Origin: Desulfobacteraceae bacterium
GTDB lineage: Bacteria; Desulfobacterota; Desulfobacteria; Desulfobacterales; UBA11574
Reading direction: 5' to 3'
NCBI GenBank assembly: GCA_002868985.1
Contig: PKTV01000516.1
Coordinates: forward strand, 1 to 10,668
Length of the DNA: 10,668 bases
Shown: positions 1 to 7,060 of the stretch, piece by piece
Layout: each line of letters begins with the position of its first letter
Position numbering within the stretch: the stretch's first letter is position 1
Program-made: the position numbers and the translations under genes
The notes under the pieces: generated by a model
What the model was told of the DNA's origin: nothing
Databases searched by the model: none
Seen by the model: the letters and a program-made list of their open reading frames with translations, nothing else

Positions 1-60
1 AAACCCGCGGAGAACGCCGAGCAGGACAAAAAGGGCCATTTATGGATGGAAACTAACTAA
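1..60 (+). CDS. C-terminal end of an upstream gene (partial, unidentified)
   Basis: Reading from base 1, frame 1 is open for 19 codons and stops at TAA 58-60. The tail is hydrophilic and charged (KPAENAEQ...HLWMETN). It lies 15 bases before the DUF1638 start on the same strand, the spacing expected inside an operon. Frame 3 is also open, to a TAA at 54-56, so the frame is not certain. The fragment is too short to identify. From the two genes that follow, a corrinoid-protein or methyltransferase gene would be a reasonable guess, but nothing in these residues shows it. Confidence 0.4.
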   Translation, partial: KPAENAEQDKKGHLWMETN

Positions 61-75
61 AACGGGAAAACCAAT

Positions 76-663
76 ATGTCTATTCGCATCATTGCTTGTG
101 GTGTCTTTCGTGATGCACTCAGACAAATTGAACCGCAACGTTTCCACCAAAATGTCACCATCACCTATATTGATCCTTATCTGCATAATTATCCCCAAAA
201 GCTGAAAGAGGAAATACTGCATCAAATCCATCTGGCTAAAAAAGCAGGGGACAAAATTCTGTGTTTGTATGGAAGGTGTTATCCGGACCTGGACGACCAT
301 CTTTATGAAATGGGCATTCCCAGAGTTCCGGGTGAGCACTGTTATGAGATTTTGCTGGGAAGCAGACGTTTCCATGCTCTTATCCATGAAGAAGCCGGGA
401 CGTATTTTGTTGAAAAGGACCTTGTTTTGAACTTTTCCGAATATTGCATCCAACCACTGGAACTTGATGACCCCCTGATGCGGAAAAGTTATTTTCAATA
501 TTACAAAAGGCTGGCCTACATTCGGCAGTCGCTTGACCCTGACACCATTATGCCAAATGTGCACGATATATCACGATTTTTGAAGCTCAAACCTATGGTG
601 ATCGATGCTGATTATTCGGAGTTAACGGCAAACCTGCTCAGACTGTGTACTAAGGGACACTAA
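76..663 (+). CDS. DUF1638 domain protein
   Basis: This 195-residue soluble protein covers essentially a whole DUF1638 domain. Family-like blocks appear in order: IIACGVFRDAL (residues 5-15), LHNYPQKL (36-43), ILCLYGRC (61-68), PRVPGEHCYEILLGSRRF (82-99) and EEAGTYF (about 104-110). Cys8, Cys68, Cys89 and His37 sit in these blocks and could bind a metal or cofactor, but that is inference. There is no signal peptide or membrane segment. The family has no settled biochemical function that I know of. Its members are often found beside corrinoid-dependent methyltransferases and their activators, and here a RACo-like activator follows after 30 bases. The ATG at 76 has only a weak purine-rich site upstream (CGGGA); no better in-frame start is visible. 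An accessory role in methyl transfer or corrinoid handling is the likeliest reading. Confidence 0.85.
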   Translation: MSIRIIACGVFRDALRQIEPQRFHQNVTITYIDPYLHNYPQKLKEEILHQIHLAKKAGDKILCLYGRCYPDLDDHLYEMGIPRVPGEHCYEILLGSRRFHALIHEEAGTYFVEKDLVLNFSEYCIQPLELDDPLMRKSYFQYYKRLAYIRQSLDPDTIMPNVHDISRFLKLKPMVIDADYSELTANLLRLCTKGH

Positions 664-693
664 TTTTTAAAGTGTCTGATAGGAGCAACTTTT

Positions 694-3006
694 ATGAAAA
701 ACTTGGTGAGAATGAAAATCCTTATCGTAGATGATGATCCTGTCATCCAAAAATTGATCAAGAATATGCTCGCTAAGAACGGTTATAAGAATATTCAGAT
801 TGCCGGTTCGGGAGAAGAGGCGATGAAGATGATGAAAAAGACGCCTCCTGATTTTGTGGCGCTTGACATTCAATTGCCGGGAATAAAGGGCTATGAAGTA
901 TCACAGAAGATGAGAGCAAACAAAAGTACTGCCCATATACCTATTCTGATGATGACAGGGGAGGTATTAGATGCAGATAAAGCGCTTGAAAAAAGTTTCA
1001 GATCCGGTGTTACAGATTTTATAGCCAAACCGATAAAGAGGATCGAGTTCACGGCCCGAGTAAAAGCGGCTTTGACGATTAAGAGAAATTACAATCTCAT
1101 GCAAAAGGAGCTAAATAAACGAAAGCCGTCTAAAAAGGTAACAAAAAAAATGGTATGGCTGAATATTTTACCGGATGATATCTGGATTAAAGTCCAGCGG
1201 GGCATGACCGTCTGGAATGCACTTCAGAATACGGAAATCGAGTTAGAAGGGGATTGTGGGGGGCTCGGTAAATGCGGAAAATGCAAAATCAGGGTGATTA
1301 CCCCTCTTGGCAAGCCTTCAAAAGAAACTTTAGAACTTATAGATTCTGACGAATTGGAACAAGGAGTTCGATTGGCATGTCGCACCAAAATTCTCAAAAA
1401 CCTTGCAATCTATACCGAAGAACTGAATGGTGAGACGGAATTTTTTCAGATTCTAAAACATGGACATATGCCCCCTGTGGAGCTTGCCCCCCTCATTGAA
1501 AGACGCTTGGTAACCATTCCGCCGCCAAGCATAGAAAACTCTCTTTCCGACGTTCACCGCATTAGAGAGGTGTTAAGCCCTGAATTTCATAACTTAAAGA
1601 CAACCTATCGCTGCCTGTCTTCTCTTTATAAAAATTTAAGGACCACCAATTTCGACGGAGCGGCTGTTATTCATAACGACTGCCTGCTGGAATGGCAGCC
1701 CCGAGATAGTATTGGCGGTGTATTCGGTCTGATATTTGACCTGGGAACCAGCACATTGGTGGGCAAACTGGTAAACCTGATAGAAGGTCAGGAAGTGGCG
1801 GTAATTTCCAGATTCAATTCGCAACGAAAATACGGGGCCGACGTTATCAGCCGCATTCAATATATAAAAGGACACCCAAAACGTCTGGTACATTTGCAAA
1901 AACTTTTGGTAGAAGATCTGAACCTCATTACCAAACGCCTGCTTGAATCCTTTAGGCTAAAACTAAAAGATATCATGGTTGCGGTCGCTGCCGGAAACAC
2001 CACCATGCAGCATTTTATGCTGAGCTTGGATCCTAGTGGAATTGCCGAAGCCCCGTTTACTCCTTTAATCACCGAAGGGATGACCTTTATGGCCCGGGAT
2101 GTGGGCCTCAGATTACACCCCGATGCCATGCTTTACGTGATGCCTGCCAAATCGGGATATATCGGCGGCGATCTAATTGGCTTCATTCTTTCATCCGGTG
2201 CAGCCGAGCAGGACGACAAGCTGGTCCTGGGTCTTGATTTAGGAACCAACAGCGAAATTTTCCTGGGAAATAAAAACAGAATGCTTACGTGTAGTGCGGC
2301 AGCCGGTCCGGCACTGGAAGGAGCGAGAATTTTACATGGAATGATTGCCAAGGCGGGCGCTATTGAGAGCTTCCGGTTTGAAGAAAACGACATTTTCTAC
2401 AATGTCATCGGGAACATAAAACCAAAAGGGCTCTGCGGCAGCGGTCTGGTAGACCTGGCTGCCCTGCTGCTGCACCATGGTATTGTAAATCCGGAAGGCC
2501 TGATCTGTCCGCCCGATCAGAACAAAAAAAGAAATTCTATGACAGCAAGGGTGATTCGAACCCAGGAAAATGAAATCCATGACTTTCTTTTAGCTTCTCC
2601 CCGGCACAGCCTTGATGGCAAACCCATTGTGCTGACCCAGAAAGATATCCGAGAATTGCAGCTTGCCAAAGCCGCTATAGCTTCCGGCATTAAAATCCTT
2701 TTAAAAACAATTGGGGCCGGCATTGAAGATATCGATGATATCTATTTGGCCGGCGCACTTGGCAACTATGTCCATCCTTTCAGCGCCATGCGCATCGGTC
2801 TGCTGCCCAAGGTAAACCCGGAAAAAATAATATCCCTCGGCAATGCAGCGTCAACCGGCGCAAACATGATCCTTTTATCAAAACGTTACTGGGAAAGATC
2901 CGCTGAAATTGCAGCAGATCTGGAACACATAGAACTGTCAGGGCATGCCGATTTTTTCGAAAACTTTATTGAAGAAATGAATTTTCCAACTGAAAATTTG
3001 TGGTAA
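694..3006 (+). CDS. Receiver-ferredoxin-ASKHA fusion: RACo-type corrinoid activator with an N-terminal REC domain
   Basis: This 770-residue cytoplasmic protein has three parts. Residues 7-125 are a CheY-like receiver with the full phosphorylation set: acidic pair Asp13/Asp14, phosphoacceptor Asp58, Thr88, Phe109 and Lys112. After a basic linker (about 128-152), residues 153-245 form a plant-type [2Fe-2S] domain with ligands Cys188, Cys194, Cys197 and Cys229 (C-x5-C-x2-C, then a distal Cys). Residues about 345-735 form the RACo C-terminal (DUF4445) ASKHA ATPase, with phosphate loops FDLGTST (348-354) and LDLGTNSE (514-521), GLCGSGLVD (579-587) and the adenosine-site-like LAGALGN (685-691). RACo proteins couple ATP hydrolysis to one-electron reduction of Co(II) corrinoids so that methyl transfer can resume. 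The known proteins begin at the ferredoxin domain, so the receiver is an extra. The start has a good ribosome site, AGGAG at 681-685. An alternative ATG at 712 would still keep the whole receiver core. The receiver has no DNA-binding output domain, so it probably acts on the activator itself. Confidence 0.9.
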   Translation: MKNLVRMKILIVDDDPVIQKLIKNMLAKNGYKNIQIAGSGEEAMKMMKKTPPDFVALDIQLPGIKGYEVSQKMRANKSTAHIPILMMTGEVLDADKALEKSFRSGVTDFIAKPIKRIEFTARVKAALTIKRNYNLMQKELNKRKPSKKVTKKMVWLNILPDDIWIKVQRGMTVWNALQNTEIELEGDCGGLGKCGKCKIRVITPLGKPSKETLELIDSDELEQGVRLACRTKILKNLAIYTEELNGETEFFQILKHGHMPPVELAPLIERRLVTIPPPSIENSLSDVHRIREVLSPEFHNLKTTYRCLSSLYKNLRTTNFDGAAVIHNDCLLEWQPRDSIGGVFGLIFDLGTSTLVGKLVNLIEGQEVAVISRFNSQRKYGADVISRIQYIKGHPKRLVHLQKLLVEDLNLITKRLLESFRLKLKDIMVAVAAGNTTMQHFMLSLDPSGIAEAPFTPLITEGMTFMARDVGLRLHPDAMLYVMPAKSGYIGGDLIGFILSSGAAEQDDKLVLGLDLGTNSEIFLGNKNRMLTCSAAAGPALEGARILHGMIAKAGAIESFRFEENDIFYNVIGNIKPKGLCGSGLVDLAALLLHHGIVNPEGLICPPDQNKKRNSMTARVIRTQENEIHDFLLASPRHSLDGKPIVLTQKDIRELQLAKAAIASGIKILLKTIGAGIEDIDDIYLAGALGNYVHPFSAMRIGLLPKVNPEKIISLGNAASTGANMILLSKRYWERSAEIAADLEHIELSGHADFFENFIEEMNFPTENLW

Positions 3007-3023
3007 TAATTCAGCAAAAATGT

Positions 3024-3106
3024 CGAGTAAAGACCCAACTCGCCTCAATATCTTGTCAAATTAAGCTTAAATTGAGTCATGAAATATCTGTTTAAATTTT
3101 TCATGA
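3024..3106. terminator. Stacked inverted repeats in a convergent gap, possible bidirectional terminator
   Basis: Between the converging activator and helicase genes there are three consecutive inverted repeats. CGAGT/ACTCG (3024-3028 with 3038-3042) has a 9-base loop. CTCAAT/ATTGAG (3044-3049 with 3071-3076) encloses the palindrome TTAAGCTTAA. TCATGAAA/TTTCATGA (3077-3084 with 3099-3106) is a perfect 8-bp stem with a 14-base loop, and its right arm overlaps the helicase stop codon. The stems are AT-rich and no clean U-tract follows on either strand. A termination role is inferred mainly from the tail-to-tail position. Confidence 0.35.
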
Positions 3107-4468
3107 GAATTTGGGGTCATAGACTTTTTGTCTAGCCCTTGCCATGGCTTTGAGCACATCCACCTGAACATCCACATAATCATAAACCCGGGCTTTTTCT
3201 TTACCCGGTGCAGGCCGTAAAACACGCCCCAGGTACTGCAATACCCGACCGCTGAATTTGATGGGGGTTACCAGAAACAGCGGCGACAGATCACTTCGGT
3301 CAAAGCCTTCTCCGATCAACTGCCCGGTAGCGATCAACACCCTGACATCTCCTTGATCCAGACGATCCAGCACCGCCTGCCGCTCAGCAGCACTGAGATC
3401 ACCAATCAGGAGCCCGGCGGAAATCTTATGCCGGAATCGTAAAATAGACTGCAATGTTTCACAGTGTTTTTTTCGATCCGAAAGCACCAGACAAACCCCT
3501 TGGTTATGCTCGACTTCAGCAGCGATATCCGATGCGATGAGGCGGTTTCGCTTGTCGTCCTGGGTCAGTTCCGACATCATCTTGGAGTATTCGTTCACAG
3601 GGTCGTAATAAGGCTTGAATTCCGTCTCCCGAATAATGACCTCAGCAGCTAAAACATCGCCGCTTTGGACCAGGAGGTCCTGATCGACTTTGTGGTGAAC
3701 GTCTCCCAGGTGCCAGAAGATGAGCCGGGACAGATTGTCCCGGCGATAAGGTGTTGCCGAAAGTCCCAGAATATACCTGGAATCGAATTCGGCCACCGCT
3801 TCGGTAAATGTTCTGCTGGGGCACCGGTGGCATTCATCCACTACCAAAAAGCCGATTTCTTTTGAAACGTCTTCAGCACATTTGTACAGGGTCTGAACCA
3901 GGGCCACGGTCATCTTTTTACCCATATTGATTTTGCCGCCGCCGATAAACCCCACCGAATCCTTTGGAATCCCTAAAAACTGTTCGATACGCGCCATCCA
4001 CTGAAAGGCCAAGTCCTTGGTATGCACCACGATGAGACAAGGCTGTTTCCGTTGGGCCATAATATAAAGAGCCATCACGGTTTTTCCGCTGCCGGTGGGG
4101 GCGCTCAAAGTTCCGAAGTCTTTTGACACCATGGCATTGACAGCCTGTTCCTGAAACGGCTTTAACTCCCCCTCAAAATGAAAATCCATTGGCTTGAAGG
4201 TACGGCGCTGATCGTCGATGTCGTATTTTACACCTTCCCGCCTGCAAAGCAGCAAGAGCTGCCGCATGTATCCCCTGGGAATCCACAGCCCGCCCCCTCG
4301 AACTTTGTCATAAAACTTGAGCATTTTGGGGGTGCCTTGGTTCCACCGGCCCATGCGTTCGTTTTCCATCCATTTGGGGTTGGGAAACGTCAGGGTCTTC
4401 ATCAGTTTTTGGCGAATCTCCGAAGGGATGTTGGAAAGTCGCAGGTTGTTGGTAAGGATGATTTTCAA
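3101..4468 (-). CDS. XPB-like superfamily 2 DEAD/DEAH helicase
   Basis: This 455-residue protein is an ATP-dependent SF2 helicase or translocase. Visible motifs are Walker A PTGSGKT (124-130), a DEAH-type Walker B written DECH (211-214), motif III SAT (237-239), motif V GEGFD (386-390) and motif VI QYLGRVLR (411-418, with the arginine-finger residues). The N-terminal ~100 residues (NNLRLSNIP..., TFPNPKW, IPRGYM) resemble the damage-recognition-like domain of XPB/ERCC3 relatives in bacteria, archaea and phages. There is no nuclease, methylase or specificity domain beside it, so no restriction-system role is suggested. DNA repair or remodelling is the general inference. The start is TTG (complement of 4466-4468), preceded by an AAGGA ribosome site (complement of 4477-4481) 8 bases away; there is no nearby in-frame ATG. 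It is the only minus-strand gene in the window and is transcribed alone. Confidence 0.88.
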   Translation of the reverse strand: MKIILTNNLRLSNIPSEIRQKLMKTLTFPNPKWMENERMGRWNQGTPKMLKFYDKVRGGGLWIPRGYMRQLLLLCRREGVKYDIDDQRRTFKPMDFHFEGELKPFQEQAVNAMVSKDFGTLSAPTGSGKTVMALYIMAQRKQPCLIVVHTKDLAFQWMARIEQFLGIPKDSVGFIGGGKINMGKKMTVALVQTLYKCAEDVSKEIGFLVVDECHRCPSRTFTEAVAEFDSRYILGLSATPYRRDNLSRLIFWHLGDVHHKVDQDLLVQSGDVLAAEVIIRETEFKPYYDPVNEYSKMMSELTQDDKRNRLIASDIAAEVEHNQGVCLVLSDRKKHCETLQSILRFRHKISAGLLIGDLSAAERQAVLDRLDQGDVRVLIATGQLIGEGFDRSDLSPLFLVTPIKFSGRVLQYLGRVLRPAPGKEKARVYDYVDVQVDVLKAMARARQKVYDPKFS

Positions 4469-4527
4469 ATGGATTTTCCTTTTGTTCAGAAATTTTGTCC
4501 GATATTTAATCTTTTTTTATCTCTTTT

Positions 4528-4555
4528 CTTATGTTAAATTCCCACTATGTGTCAA
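4528..4555 (-). promoter_or_regulatory. Putative sigma70-like promoter of the helicase
   Basis: On the minus strand a perfect TTGACA (complement of 4550-4555) is followed after 16 bases by CATAAG (complement of 4528-4533), a 4/6 match to TATAAT. The predicted transcript would start near 4520, giving a leader of about 50 bases before the helicase TTG. The -35 box lies inside a 14-bp palindrome, so a regulator could occlude it. The -10 match is modest. Confidence 0.4.
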
Positions 4556-4560
4556 CACAT
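4547..4560. promoter_or_regulatory. 14-bp palindrome, possible operator in a divergent promoter region
   Basis: ATGTGT-CA-ACACAT is an inverted repeat with 6-bp arms and a 2-base centre. It lies in the 172-base region between the divergent helicase and flavocytochrome starts, overlapping the best -35 candidate for the helicase. The size and symmetry suit a dimeric repressor or activator. No regulator gene is present in the window, and the binding protein is unknown. Confidence 0.35.
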
Positions 4561-4640
4561 GCAGAATAGCTAACTCAATGAAATTCTTAAACCAAGCTAA
4601 AAGATGTCCCAATTCTGAAAAGTGTTAAGGCAGGTTGAAG

Positions 4641-6008
4641 ATGACAGCAAAACGCATGGATTCTGCAGCGGTCTTTACCCTGAGGATACGTATTGCCCTT
4701 GGAGGAGTATGTATTTTTCTGGCATCGCTTTTTATTGCCGGTGCCTTGACCATACCGTTTCTTTTTGAATCTCCTTCCATACTCTACAAATTCGGTATTG
4801 AAAAAACGTTTCTCCGCAGCGGCAAAGTCTTGGGTGTGACTGCCGCGGCACTTGTATGTTTTCAGGTCCTGCTGGTTTCGCGTTTAAAATTTTTGGATCG
4901 AATTTTTTCTTTAAACCGCATCGTCACCTTTCACCGGATGAACGGTATCGCCATTGCTTTTCTGGCCCTTGTGCATCCCATACTGATTATCGCTGCTGAT
5001 AATTTCACCATCTTTCCCTTTGTAAAAAGATATTGGCCTGAATTTTTGGGTCTCGGCGTATTAATCTTTTCTCTGGTGATCACGGCAACTGCCAACTGGC
5101 GTTTGATGTTTAATTTTGCTTATGACAAATGGCTTCGTTTTCACCGTTTGGGAACTTTAGTGGCAATAGCGTTGATGATCATCCACATCCTCTTTGTCAG
5201 TGAAACATTTAAATCCGACCATCCTCGTACCCTTGTCTTTGTGTCCGCCGGTATTATTCTTATGCTGATATCACGGCTTTGGTACCGCAGATTTTTCCCC
5301 GGCAAGAGGCGGTTTGTCGTTTCCAATGTCAAACCGGCCGGCAAAGATGCTTATTCTGTGGATGTCAGACCCCATGGCGGTCAAATTTTAGACCATATTC
5401 CCGGCCAGTTTGCCTTTATCACCCCTGTATCGGCAAATGTGCCAAAGGAAGAACACCCTTTTACCATATCTTCCACGCCGTCCCGACCAGACGCTTTGCA
5501 ATTCGTCATACGGTCACTGGGTGACTGGACCAGCAAAATTAACCGTCTCAAAACTGGAGAAACGATGTTCATTGACGGTCCATATGGCCTTTTCAGCCAC
5601 ATGGTCTCTTCGGAGAACGAACACATTATCATGATTGCAGGAGGAATCGGCATTACCCCCATGTTGAGTATGCTCAGATATATGGCAGACGTGGATGATC
5701 CAAGGCGGATTCTGCTGATTTGGAGCAATAAAACAAAAGAACATATCGTGTTCCCAGAGGAGTTTAGGAACCTGAAGCATCGCTTACAAAACTTTCATAT
5801 CATTCACGTTATTACACGTGCCAGCGGAGATGAAAACGAAATCGGCCGACTGGATCAGACCAGGCTCGAAACATTGCTAAAAGGGTGGCGCCGAAAATCA
5901 AACGTATTTATTTGCTGTCCTTTTGAGATGATGAAAGAAATGACCCGTGCGGTTAAAAAAATAGGTTTTTCATCCGCCAGGGTTTACAAAGAAGAATTTA
6001 AGCTATAG
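4641..6008 (+). CDS. Di-heme ferric-reductase/NOX-like transmembrane flavocytochrome
   Basis: This membrane oxidoreductase should pass electrons from cytosolic NAD(P)H through FAD and two hemes across the membrane to an acceptor such as ferric iron or oxygen; the acceptor cannot be read from sequence. The N-terminal ~215 residues form about six hydrophobic helices. Two carry heme-ligating His pairs, each 14 residues apart: His98/His112 and His168/His182, the ferric reductase domain (PF01794) pattern. The cytosolic half is ferredoxin-reductase-like: FAD motif HPFTISS (272-278), NAD(P)-ribose loop AGGIGITPM (about 333-341), and a CCPFEMM segment (425-431) at the place of the usual CGPxxM. The ATG at 4641 is chosen because AGG at 4632-4634 sits 6 bases upstream; an in-frame TTG at 4635 would add two residues. 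Product length is 455 residues, normal for a compact bacterial member. A weak GGCG/CGCC hairpin follows at 6042-6059. Confidence 0.88.
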   Translation: MTAKRMDSAAVFTLRIRIALGGVCIFLASLFIAGALTIPFLFESPSILYKFGIEKTFLRSGKVLGVTAAALVCFQVLLVSRLKFLDRIFSLNRIVTFHRMNGIAIAFLALVHPILIIAADNFTIFPFVKRYWPEFLGLGVLIFSLVITATANWRLMFNFAYDKWLRFHRLGTLVAIALMIIHILFVSETFKSDHPRTLVFVSAGIILMLISRLWYRRFFPGKRRFVVSNVKPAGKDAYSVDVRPHGGQILDHIPGQFAFITPVSANVPKEEHPFTISSTPSRPDALQFVIRSLGDWTSKINRLKTGETMFIDGPYGLFSHMVSSENEHIIMIAGGIGITPMLSMLRYMADVDDPRRILLIWSNKTKEHIVFPEEFRNLKHRLQNFHIIHVITRASGDENEIGRLDQTRLETLLKGWRRKSNVFICCPFEMMKEMTRAVKKIGFSSARVYKEEFKL

Positions 6009-6431
6009 CTTTTCCTACATAAACTAATTTTACCTAAATCAGGCGTTTCAAATTGCGCCATTGTATTTTAAATTTTATGGTTTTAGGTTACACTTACATG
6101 AAATATAGAACAACGCACAAAACCAATTGAGCTCTCAGGAAGTTTCTATTCTAAATCTTTGAGTATTAGCGGAATGGATGATCTTTTTTTAAAGCGAGTG
6201 CTGTTTGAGTGGCTTAGGGATCGTTAGAAAAAATAGGCCCATGCCGAAATTACATCTTAAAAAAATGATGGATAGTGTGGCAAAACTATTCATTTTTTAA
6301 AGATAAATTCCTATTTTTTCTTTACGAGCCCTTGCTACGAGTTCACGCGTTTTAAAAAAAGATTATCCATGGAGCGACTATTTAGAAAAACTCCCCGACC
6401 TCTCAACCAATTGTTAAAAAGGAGTCATATC
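6009..6431. other. 423-base non-coding gap between flavocytochrome and YceI genes
   Basis: The stretch is AT-rich with stops in all frames; no ORF beyond trivial length has a ribosome site. It holds a weak GGCG/CGCC hairpin (6042-6059) that may end the upstream transcript, and a strong imperfect hairpin (6256-6302) listed separately. No convincing promoter boxes were found for the downstream gene. The gap argues that the flavocytochrome and YceI genes are separate transcription units. Confidence 0.6.
6256..6302. repeat. AT-rich imperfect inverted repeat (hairpin)
   Basis: CTTAAAAAAATG (6256-6267) pairs with CATTTTTTAAAG (6291-6302) in a 12-bp stem with one A-A mismatch. An internal bulge (6268-6271 opposite T6290) leads to a second 5-bp stem, ATAGT (6272-6276) with ACTAT (6285-6289), closed by an 8-base loop. 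The A-tract on one side and T-tract on the other make it look the same on both strands. It could be a weak bidirectional terminator, an mRNA structure or a relic of a small mobile element. The two-tier pairing is unlikely to be chance alone. Confidence 0.55.
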
Positions 6432-7016
6432 ATGAAAAGAATCATATATATTGCTTTTTCTCTGCTTTTATTAGGGCAAACTCATGTAATGGCACATGAG
6501 TGGAAAACAGATTTATCTCATTCAGGCATTCTGTTTGAAATAAAACATATTTACTCTACCGTCAGGGGTCATTTTTCTGATTTTACCGGAGAGGTGTTTT
6601 TTGATCCCGACAATCCTGAAAAAAGTCAATTCGATTTTGTTGTTAAGGTAGACAGCATCAACACCAACAATGGAAAGAGGGACAATCATCTTCGATCCGA
6701 TGATTTTTTTGCCGCAAGCATGTATCCGGTGATGACGTTTAAATCTTCGCGTGTCTCTCATGCCGGTGGCAATAAATATGTTCTCGAGGGCAAGATGACC
6801 ATTAGAGATGTCACCAAGGACATGGTGCTGGAGTTCATCTATTGGGGGCAAAAAGAAAATCCTTTTAAAAAGAATGAGATGGTCGCCGGTTTTGACACTC
6901 GCTTTAACATTAACAGATTGGACTTTAATGTGGGAGACGGCAAATTCCATAAAATGGGAGTGGTGGGAAAAGATGTTGATATTTTGATTTCTTTGGAAGT
7001 GGTAAGGAAGAAATAG
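6432..7016 (+). CDS. YceI-family periplasmic lipid-binding protein
   Basis: This 194-residue secreted protein begins with a classical Sec signal peptide: basic MKR, hydrophobic core to about residue 16, and probable cleavage after VMA (Ala21). The mature part follows the YceI lipocalin-like beta-barrel pattern: W..DLSHSGILFEIKH (24-39), V.G.F.DF.GEV.FDP (44-59), SINTNNGKRDNHLRSDDFF (75-93), YPVMTFKS (98-105), GKMTIRDVTKDM (120-131), and GFDTRFNINRLDFNVG (153-168). Family members bind polyisoprenoid or other long lipids, including isoprenoid quinones, in the barrel. The start at 6432 is preferred over the in-frame ATG at 6369 because it has an AAGGAG site 6-7 bases upstream and puts the signal peptide at the N-terminus. 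E. coli YceI pairs with a cytochrome b561; here the nearest membrane cytochrome is the NOX-like gene upstream, but 423 bases separate them. Confidence 0.92.
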   Translation: MKRIIYIAFSLLLLGQTHVMAHEWKTDLSHSGILFEIKHIYSTVRGHFSDFTGEVFFDPDNPEKSQFDFVVKVDSINTNNGKRDNHLRSDDFFAASMYPVMTFKSSRVSHAGGNKYVLEGKMTIRDVTKDMVLEFIYWGQKENPFKKNEMVAGFDTRFNINRLDFNVGDGKFHKMGVVGKDVDILISLEVVRKK

Positions 7017-7060
7017 TTACACAGCTTAAATCATTAAAATAAATTGGCTCAATAATTGAA

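Noticed and set aside
1..40. Similarity between the first bases and the GC-rich right-edge element
   Set aside because: Only short words (AACCCGCGG-like, ACAAAAAGG-like) are shared; the left segment reads as a plausible coding tail and lacks the hairpins.
3101..4468. Helicase as part of a restriction or phage-defence system
   Set aside because: There is no methylase, specificity subunit, nuclease or other defence gene nearby; both neighbours are metabolic or redox genes.
6173..6226. Tiny ORF of 17 codons (ATGGATGATC...) in the long gap
   Set aside because: It has no ribosome site and no recognisable peptide; such short ORFs are expected by chance.
6369..6431. In-frame N-terminal extension of the YceI gene from ATG 6369
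   Set aside because: It has no ribosome site and would bury the signal peptide; ATG 6432 has AAGGAG upstream and puts the signal peptide first.
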